Source of the DNA: a bacterium
GTDB lineage: Bacteria; Bacteroidota; Bacteroidia; Chitinophagales; Saprospiraceae
NCBI GenBank assembly: GCA_024742755.1
Contig: JANSXW010000046.1
Coordinates: 1-41,240 of the forward strand
Length of the DNA stretch: 41,240 nucleotides
Reading direction: 5' to 3'
The notes under the pieces were generated by a model. The model was not told the origin of the DNA. It worked only from the letters and a program-made list of their open reading frames with translations, and ran no database searches. A program made the translations under genes and the position numbers. How positions within the stretch are numbered: position 1 is the stretch's first letter; the number at the start of each line of letters is the position of its first letter. Below, in pieces: positions 8,143-14,382 of the stretch.

Positions 8143-10572
8143 CTAGATTTGGATGCGGAGCCCCAGGTACAACCGCCTGGGCTCTGCCGGAATGATCCCC
8201 GGGCCGGGGTAGCCGGTCGCCCGGCGGGTAAAGTAACGCGCATCTGCCAGGTTATTGATGCCTGCCTGTATCCGGTAGCGCTTCCAGGTGTAGCTTGCAG
8301 ACACATCCATCACCGTATAGGTGGGGATAATGCCCCGGGTGGCGTTGGCAACAACCTCTGCATTGGTGGCATCTGAGTAGTGCGCCCGTACATGAGATAG
8401 CAGATAAGAGCCGGAAAATCCACCCCGGCGAATGGTTACGCCCGTTTTAAGGCTCACTGGCGGAATCAGCTCCACATCGTTGCCCACAAACTGCCGCTGA
8501 CCACTAATATAAGTCCCCTGCAAATAGCTGAAATTGACGAAGGCGAGAACAGACCATGGGCTCTCCTGATCCACGAAAAGCTTCCAGAGGTCTGCTTCCG
8601 CAAAGGACTCCAGCCCCAGAATACGTGCATCTCCAATATTGGTCCGAAAGGCCACAAGGCGCTCAATCACAATAGGGTCGGGCACGGTGATTTCTGCCAG
8701 CCCAATGCGGTCGTTGTAGCGCAGGTAAAAAGCGGATGCATCAAAACGCAACCGGCCGTCCAAAGCATCTCCTCGGACGCCAAAATCCGCGTTATAGCCC
8801 CGCTCATCGGTCAGCAGGGAATCAATGATCAGATTGGGGTTCACCACAGCCAGGTCACTGAAGTTGATCGCCCGGTAGTTTTGGGAGTAATTCGCATACA
8901 GCTCTACCCCGGGCCGGAGCTGATAGCCAATACCCAGCCCCAGCAACGCCAGTGAGCGCTCATTCACCCGCGCATCTTCCAACCGGCGCTCAAAGATGAC
9001 CTCTCCGCCCGAAAAGACCCGCTCTTTGTAGTACCCGTCCGAAGCGGTACGGATGTACTCGAAACGTGCGCCCGGTGTTACACTCAGCCGGGGCGTTATA
9101 TTGAACAGGTTCTCCGCGAATACCGACACATTGCGGCTCGGGAACTCATAATTGGACTGCTCCAGGTCTTCCGGATTCAGAAAGCGGAAATCCGGGCCAT
9201 CGGTTGCGGAGGCATCACCCTGCCGGTTTTCAGTGAAGCCCCGGTACAGCCGGAGGCCCAGCAAAAAAGTGCTTAGCTGCTGATTGGTTTTATACTGATG
9301 CAGAAGCCGGGCTTCGGAGCCCACATTCTGATACTGTCCGGAAATCAAGTCACGCTCCCGGAGCGGGTCCGGCCGGTTGATGGGGCCAAGCTCGCCCAGG
9401 GCGTCTCGTTGCGCCATGAGGAGGAAGTTGCGCCAGTTGATGCGGGTACGGCTGGAAAGACGATAATCCAGCGTAAATGCTGCCAGGTTCCAGTCTACTT
9501 TAAACCAGTTGCGGGCACGTTTGGACTGCTGTGGGTCTTGCTGAAACTCGAAGTCAGCCAGTCCTCCGGGCTGCTGCGCCAGGTAATTCATGTGCGTGAA
9601 CTCCAATCCCAGCTCAAGCCGCTTAGCGGGCTTCCACTGTAAGCGGCCAAAAGCCGTATGCTGCTCATAGCCGGAGTTGGGGCGCCAGCCATCGCCCTGC
9701 TTGTATTGGTAAAAAGCATAGTAGTTCAGATTGCCAGCAGTGCCGCCCACGCTGTTGAACGTATTGAATTGCCCAAATGAGCCGTAGGTGTTTTCGGTCG
9801 TGAACTCAAAAGGCTTATCTCGGGGCCCTTCCTTGAAAACGAAATTGAGTAATCCACCAAACTGTGTGCCGTATTGCAAAGAGGCCGCCCCTCTCACCAC
9901 TTCAATTCGCTGCAGGGCCTGTGCCGGGGGGGTATAATAGCTTTCCGGATAGCCCAGCGCATCTGCGCTGATGTCGTACCCGTTTTGGCGGGTGTTGAAG
10001 TTGGAAGTCCGGTTGGGGTCAAGCCCGCGGGCACCGATGGCCAGCTGAAGGCCGGCGCCATCGTTTTCCCAGATGTTGAGCCCCGGCACGCCTTTGTAGA
10101 TTTCCCGGGCGTTGTTGGCAGCCATATTGCCCATAGCTTTTTCCAGCTCAATGAGTTCGCTCTTCTTAGCGGCATAAATGGCAGCGCCTTCTACATTCCT
10201 GAGCCGGGACATACTGTACGCACCCCGTGATGCATGCACTTCCACTGATTCCATATCGATGCTTAACCCTTCCAGCGCCAGTTCAAGCTCCGCCACCGGC
10301 TGCTCCGGGCTAAGGGTGACTTCCCGGACTACCGTGGTGAAGCCCGGCATGAAAACGGTCAGGCTGTAGGGGCCCGGGACTTCCGCTTCCAGCTCAAAGG
10401 TGCCGTCCGGGCGGGTTTCGGCAACCGCCCCCGTTTCTGCCAGAAAAAGTGTGGCTCCATCGACCGGCTGTGCCTCGGCTTTAGCCACCACAATACCTGT
10501 GATGCCATACTGCTGGCCAAACAGCAACAGCGGCAAGAGGACAATAGAAACAGTATGCAGTATTCGTAGCAT
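8143..10572 (-). CDS. TonB-dependent outer-membrane receptor, FecA-like
   Basis: Outer-membrane gated beta-barrel for uptake of an iron chelate or similar ligand, energised by TonB. The 809-residue product has a signal peptide (1-20), a carboxypeptidase-regulatory-like beta domain (about 21-105), a plug domain (about 125-248, with RIEVVRGAASLQYG and GGLLNFVFKEGP), and a barrel to the C-terminus, which ends in an alternating aromatic strand (RRLYLGLRIQI). The plug and barrel resemble ferric-dicitrate/FecA-type receptors rather than SusC. It is the last gene of a four-gene minus-strand operon, 11 bases after the HTTM gene. Its context with an imelysin-like lipoprotein supports iron as the substrate; the exact ligand is not known. 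Confidence 0.92.
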   Translation of the reverse strand: MLRILHTVSIVLLPLLLFGQQYGITGIVVAKAEAQPVDGATLFLAETGAVAETRPDGTFELEAEVPGPYSLTVFMPGFTTVVREVTLSPEQPVAELELALEGLSIDMESVEVHASRGAYSMSRLRNVEGAAIYAAKKSELIELEKAMGNMAANNAREIYKGVPGLNIWENDGAGLQLAIGARGLDPNRTSNFNTRQNGYDISADALGYPESYYTPPAQALQRIEVVRGAASLQYGTQFGGLLNFVFKEGPRDKPFEFTTENTYGSFGQFNTFNSVGGTAGNLNYYAFYQYKQGDGWRPNSGYEQHTAFGRLQWKPAKRLELGLEFTHMNYLAQQPGGLADFEFQQDPQQSKRARNWFKVDWNLAAFTLDYRLSSRTRINWRNFLLMAQRDALGELGPINRPDPLRERDLISGQYQNVGSEARLLHQYKTNQQLSTFLLGLRLYRGFTENRQGDASATDGPDFRFLNPEDLEQSNYEFPSRNVSVFAENLFNITPRLSVTPGARFEYIRTASDGYYKERVFSGGEVIFERRLEDARVNERSLALLGLGIGYQLRPGVELYANYSQNYRAINFSDLAVVNPNLIIDSLLTDERGYNADFGVRGDALDGRLRFDASAFYLRYNDRIGLAEITVPDPIVIERLVAFRTNIGDARILGLESFAEADLWKLFVDQESPWSVLAFVNFSYLQGTYISGQRQFVGNDVELIPPVSLKTGVTIRRGGFSGSYLLSHVRAHYSDATNAEVVANATRGIIPTYTVMDVSASYTWKRYRIQAGINNLADARYFTRRATGYPGPGIIPAEPRRLYLGLRIQI

Positions 10573-10583
10573 GATTACACGCT

Positions 10584-11948
10584 TTATCGCTGAGTAATGA
10601 TTTCGTTTTGCCTAAAGGGCAAAATCCAGGGTTTAGGCATCAGGTGGTCCGTTTCGGTGGCCAGGTTGAAATTGGGGCTGATCAGTCGTTGGCTTGCCCG
10701 GCCGTTGAGCGCCACAAAACAGTCGACTGTGACTTCCGGGTTTGCAATACCATAATCTCGTTGGTACACCCGTGCCAGATGATGGGCGTACTGTAGGATA
10801 AGGTCGGGTTGTATAGCCATTTGCTTTTCCTGGTAGGCCGTCAGATAATCCAAATTATTGACTTCAGACTGCCGCCCGGTTTGCGGGTCACGGACCGTAA
10901 AAATCGCCTGCCCTACCTTTTCCACCAGCATGACCCGCCAGGCAAAGCGGTAGCCCTCCTCCGTCCACAGCACATTGCCCGGATAACAAAGGTACCGCAG
11001 CGGCAGCAGGAACTGAATGGCGAAGTACACTATAAGCCCGGTGCGGAGCAATGACATTTGTGCTTTCGGAAAAATCATTTTTTTGCCAGTAGCTCCACTG
11101 CCGTAGCCCAGTTTGCCCAACCAGCGCTCGTGCACTGCCGCCGGGAAGAAGATGAGCGTATTGAAGATCATGATGAACGGGAAAAGCCCAATATTGAAGA
11201 GCAGTTTGGTCAGCACATGAAAGACAACCACAGCGGCATAAGCCCAGGGGCGGGTACGGCGGCCCAGTAAAAGGAATGGGATAGTCAGGTCGTAAAGAGC
11301 GCCCGCCCAACTGAAAACATAAGCGGCCCAGGGCTGGGCAAAAAAGGTACCAACTAAAGGCCAATCTGCCTTAGTGGGCAGCCAAACCACCAGCGGCATC
11401 GCCCGAAACAACCAATCGGCACTCAACTTGGCGAAACCGGCAAAAAAATAAACCACCCCCACCTGAAGCATAATCACATAAATGCACCAGGCTGGCACGG
11501 TTTCCACCCGTAGCGAGGGCTTGCGCCAGACATCCAGGGAAAAGCGGCGATGAGCCGGCAAAAAGATCAGCAGCAACCCCAGCAGCACAACCAGGTAATA
11601 ATGATTGAGGTAATTGGTCACATCGGTTAGCTCCGTGTAGGTAAAACTCAGCCAGAAGACCAGTGCCGACCAGCGGTAGAACAAGCCCAGCATAATGCCC
11701 AGCGCACTTAGCCCGATGATGCCGTATACCCAGTACATACCCGCCACACTGAGCGGTTCGACCCATTCAAAACCATAAAATTTGAAAAAGAAATCCGGCT
11801 CACCGTACAGGCGTTCGATCCACCCGCTCGCCATAAACCGGAAAGCCCCGGTTGCCATCAATCCGCCAAAAAGGATGCGGAAAGTGACAAGCGGGGCGAT
11901 GCGCCGGGGCGCGGAAAGCCAGTTTCGATATTGCTTAATCGGAATCAC
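10584..11948 (-). CDS. HTTM-domain (vitamin-K-dependent gamma-carboxylase-like) membrane protein
   Basis: Multi-pass inner-membrane protein of 454 residues in the HTTM/VKG carboxylase family. Several hydrophobic helices span about 20-290, followed by a second hydrophobic helix near 305-325 and a soluble C-terminal region. Motifs matching the eukaryotic carboxylase are visible: LNHYYL at 114-119 (compare NHSYL), AGFAKLSADW at 170-179 (compare AG-KKLDADW, with Lys174 at the position of the proposed catalytic base), and FHVLTKLLFNIGLFPF at 243-258. The start is a GTG at 11948 that overlaps the imelysin stop by 14 bases, indicating translational coupling; the next in-frame ATG would remove the first helix. 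It lies between imelysin and the TonB receptor. Activity is unknown; bacterial homologues may lack carboxylation and do other quinone chemistry. Confidence 0.88.
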   Translation of the reverse strand: MIPIKQYRNWLSAPRRIAPLVTFRILFGGLMATGAFRFMASGWIERLYGEPDFFFKFYGFEWVEPLSVAGMYWVYGIIGLSALGIMLGLFYRWSALVFWLSFTYTELTDVTNYLNHYYLVVLLGLLLIFLPAHRRFSLDVWRKPSLRVETVPAWCIYVIMLQVGVVYFFAGFAKLSADWLFRAMPLVVWLPTKADWPLVGTFFAQPWAAYVFSWAGALYDLTIPFLLLGRRTRPWAYAAVVVFHVLTKLLFNIGLFPFIMIFNTLIFFPAAVHERWLGKLGYGSGATGKKMIFPKAQMSLLRTGLIVYFAIQFLLPLRYLCYPGNVLWTEEGYRFAWRVMLVEKVGQAIFTVRDPQTGRQSEVNNLDYLTAYQEKQMAIQPDLILQYAHHLARVYQRDYGIANPEVTVDCFVALNGRASQRLISPNFNLATETDHLMPKPWILPFRQNEIITQR

Positions 11949-13053
11949 TTGGATTGTCGATATAGGTGATGGCTACACATAAAACCGAGGGCATATCGGT
12001 TTTTATGTTCACAATTTGTTTCGTAATCTCGTTGTACGCGGTAACAACCAGGTCATTGCTGTCATCGACTGCGGTACGCAAAGGAGCAGGCACGGCTTCA
12101 AGGGCAGCTTTAGCCGTCTCAAACTGCTGCTGAATACGGGCATTCAGGCTTTCGCCTTCCTTGGTGGCATTGACTGATTCGAGGTAGTCGTCCAGGCCCG
12201 GGCCGTTCTGGCCGTTCTGACCGGTACCCAGGTAAAAACGCTCGGCCGCCAGCAAGGCTCGTTGCGCCAGGGCCAGCGACAGCCCGGAGTGGGGCGCCTC
12301 CACCTTATCCGGATTGGTAAAGCCGAGGGTAACCACACCCGCTGGAATGCCAATTTTGTCCCGCTTGATCATCTCATAGTGCTCATTCAGCCCGTTAATG
12401 ATCTGACTGAGGGATGCACCGGCGGCCGTACCTTCGTTGACCACAAACTGATCGCGATATTCGTTTCTCCAGGCGTCGCTGACAGACTTCGCAGCATCAG
12501 CGATAAAGGCGGTCTGCTCCGTTAGAAAAGTGGCGTATTTTGCATCGGCAAACTGCTCGGTTACAGCTTCCACGCTCCCATCTCCCACACCATAGAGCAG
12601 GTAGTCCAGGGCAGGAAAACCTTTGTCAAAGGTATTGGGGTTGGTAAAGTCGTAGTCCTCCCCTTCGATTTTTGATTCCAAAGCGGAGATATTGAGCGGG
12701 AAGTTGTTCAGTGTGGCTCGCAGGGCTACCGCTTCCGCTGGCCCAAACCCGAACTGCGCGACTTGCTGCCAGCTCAGGTAAGCTGCTTCAAAAGCTTCCC
12801 GGGCATCCGCCAGGGTTTGAGTGGAAGGCGCTTCCGCGAAATCAAATGCAGCAGCGTGCAGGTTGTTTGCACTCATTTCCAGAGCGGTATAACCCGGCAG
12901 GATTATTTCATCCGCAGTATGGGCAAACAGGGCCTGCTGATCAAAGTCGCTTTCGCAAGGCCGCTGCGCCCCGCCCATATCATCCTCGCAACCCGCAAAC
13001 AAAAGAAAGGCAGCAAGGCCGGCAAAACAAAAAATTGGCTTTAACAATCGCAT
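11935..13053 (-). CDS. Imelysin-like (peptidase M75 family) lipoprotein
   Basis: Predicted lipoprotein of 372 residues, related to the imelysin/EfeO/IrpA group linked to bacterial iron uptake. A type II signal with lipobox LFAGC (Cys22) is followed by acidic residues (EDD), as in export signals that send Bacteroidota lipoproteins to the cell surface. The body is helical, with EIILPGYTALE at 49-59 and SWQQVAQFGFGPAEA at 94-108. The family motif GxHxxE is present in altered form as GFPALD at 145-150, with Pro for His and Asp for Glu. It is second in the operon, 81 bases after DUF4856 and overlapping the HTTM gene. Iron binding or delivery to the TonB receptor is inferred from family and context; the peptidase name is historical and no protease site is seen. 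Confidence 0.9.
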   Translation of the reverse strand: MRLLKPIFCFAGLAAFLLFAGCEDDMGGAQRPCESDFDQQALFAHTADEIILPGYTALEMSANNLHAAAFDFAEAPSTQTLADAREAFEAAYLSWQQVAQFGFGPAEAVALRATLNNFPLNISALESKIEGEDYDFTNPNTFDKGFPALDYLLYGVGDGSVEAVTEQFADAKYATFLTEQTAFIADAAKSVSDAWRNEYRDQFVVNEGTAAGASLSQIINGLNEHYEMIKRDKIGIPAGVVTLGFTNPDKVEAPHSGLSLALAQRALLAAERFYLGTGQNGQNGPGLDDYLESVNATKEGESLNARIQQQFETAKAALEAVPAPLRTAVDDSNDLVVTAYNEITKQIVNIKTDMPSVLCVAITYIDNPSDSD

Positions 13054-13134
13054 AAATTTAGTGAGTTGGTTGGTATCGGCCTGGTCATTTAAGACTATGG
13101 CCTAAAAACTATGGGATGAATTCCGGCGGATTTA

Positions 13135-14232
13135 TTAGAAACTGTCCTTTGATTCCATCAGGCCCAAAGCCTCGGCCAATTTGGTCTTAGCGGCATTCAG
13201 GCGTTCCGGGGTGGTATTGTAAAGGTCCATTTCCATAAACTCGCTGCTGCCGGCAATGTCTTCAAGCACCGCTGCTACTTCGGCATTGTCCATCCGCTTC
13301 TCCGGGCTGAACTGAATAGCGTAGGTAAAGGCAATGGCTTCAGACAGGGCGTGAGCACGGATCGCCATATCATCGAAGCTTTCGATGGCCGTGTTCAGGT
13401 AGCTGATCGCGGTCGCCCCGGTGATGGTTTCCCAGGTCTGACGAATTTCGGCAATGGCTTCGTCACGGGCAGTGAGGTCATCATTGCTAATGCCCGCCCG
13501 GCCCTTGATGAAAGCATCCATCATCTGCTGATTGCAGCTCAAAATGGGATCGCGGCGGTCGGAATAAACGCCCCAGAAGGCAAGGTTATCTTTGTTGAGA
13601 GGGAAGTCGGTGGGCACACCATAATAGCCAAAGGCTTCGTCCCAGTGGTGCTCCATGTCGGTGCCTTCTCCAGGCACTACGGTTTCGTTATCAACGTTCA
13701 TGCGGTCATCGCCAAAGTAGACCGTAAGGGCCTGATAGTAGAAGCAAGCGCCCATGAGGCCTTTCTCGATCAACTGGGCAAATTCCACCCCTTTGTCATT
13801 CAGCAGGTATTGCTTGGCGCCATCCTGACTGACCACGACACCGGCAACGCCTTCTTCACCGGGCACTGTTGACTGGCTGTGCTGAGCAATGGCATCCATC
13901 AGGACTTCAAACCGGGCTTGTTCCTGTTCGAAGGTTTTGCTTTTCAGTTGCTTGGACGCATCGTATTCCAAAGCCCAGTTGGCTGCTGCAGCGTCGTTGG
14001 CGTACATGGCTTTCAGGCGGCCCGCATCGAGTGTCGTACCGGGCGTATTGGCGGACCCCAGGTAGTTTTTCATTTCCAGGAGCATCTGCAGGCGCTGCAC
14101 CTGTCCGTCGTAGTTTACATTTTCGAAACTGTAGGTATCGGGTACAGTATAACTGTTATCGTCTTCTGAATCACAGCTCCAGAATAATACGCTAACAGCA
14201 AGTGCAAGGCTCAGTAGCTTGTAGTTTGGCAT
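13135..14232 (-). CDS. DUF4856-domain lipoprotein
   Basis: First gene of the putative iron operon, 365 residues. A lipoprotein signal ends in LFWSC (Cys20), followed by the acidic DSEDD, consistent with surface export. The mature part starts with the DUF4856 signature PDTYSFENVNYDGQVQRL and is otherwise helical, similar in character to imelysin-like proteins; that structural link is my inference. A central Gly/Asp-rich section (VVPGEGTDMEHHWDEAFGYYG) carries His and acidic residues that could bind metal. It lies directly downstream of a strong -33/-7 promoter whose start region is covered by an inverted repeat. Function is unreported as far as I know; co-occurrence with imelysin, HTTM and a FecA-like receptor suggests a role in metal capture. 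Confidence 0.88.
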   Translation of the reverse strand: MPNYKLLSLALAVSVLFWSCDSEDDNSYTVPDTYSFENVNYDGQVQRLQMLLEMKNYLGSANTPGTTLDAGRLKAMYANDAAAANWALEYDASKQLKSKTFEQEQARFEVLMDAIAQHSQSTVPGEEGVAGVVVSQDGAKQYLLNDKGVEFAQLIEKGLMGACFYYQALTVYFGDDRMNVDNETVVPGEGTDMEHHWDEAFGYYGVPTDFPLNKDNLAFWGVYSDRRDPILSCNQQMMDAFIKGRAGISNDDLTARDEAIAEIRQTWETITGATAISYLNTAIESFDDMAIRAHALSEAIAFTYAIQFSPEKRMDNAEVAAVLEDIAGSSEFMEMDLYNTTPERLNAAKTKLAEALGLMESKDSF

Positions 14233-14237
14233 CCGTT

Positions 14238-14266
14238 TTTATTTAAGTGGATTAAATCTAAATAAA
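14238..14266 (-). promoter_or_regulatory. Inverted repeat, candidate operator of the iron-type operon
   Basis: Perfect 8-base arms (TTTATTTA at 14238-14245 and TAAATAAA at 14259-14266) are separated by 13 bases. It sits between the -7 box and the DUF4856 start codon, covering the predicted transcription start and the translation initiation region, an ideal place for a repressor such as a Fur- or DtxR-type regulator. The regulator is not identified in this window. Confidence 0.5.
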
Positions 14267-14274
14267 CACAGATG

Positions 14275-14305
14275 CAAAAGTAAACGGTGATATTCGGGCA
14301 CACAA
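14275..14305 (-). promoter_or_regulatory. Promoter of the DUF4856-imelysin-HTTM-TonB operon
   Basis: Reading the minus strand, TTG (14305-14303), a 20-base spacer and TACTTTTG (14282-14275) match the Bacteroidota -33 TTG / -7 TAnnTTTG consensus exactly. The predicted start falls near 14270, about 38 bases upstream of the ATG. Confidence 0.65.
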
Positions 14306-14313
14306 TACCCAAA

Positions 14314-14352
14314 TTAAGGCACTGTCTCCTTAAACCTACCTAGTGTTAGGTA
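14314..14352 (-). terminator. Paired short hairpins after the beta-propeller gene
   Basis: Two adjacent inverted repeats, TACCTA / TAGGTA (14337-14352, 4-base loop) and TTAAGG / CCTTAA (14314-14333), lie downstream of the 14383 stop on the minus strand and upstream of the next promoter. They could end transcription before the iron-type operon, though no long T-run follows. Confidence 0.3.
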
Positions 14353-14382
14353 CTTTGCGTAAGCTGAATATTAATTTTTGAC

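Noticed and set aside
13054..13134. Possible second promoter or hairpin between DUF4856 and imelysin genes
   Set aside because: GGCC/GGCC ends with a partly paired interior only, and no TAnnTTTG box on the minus strand.
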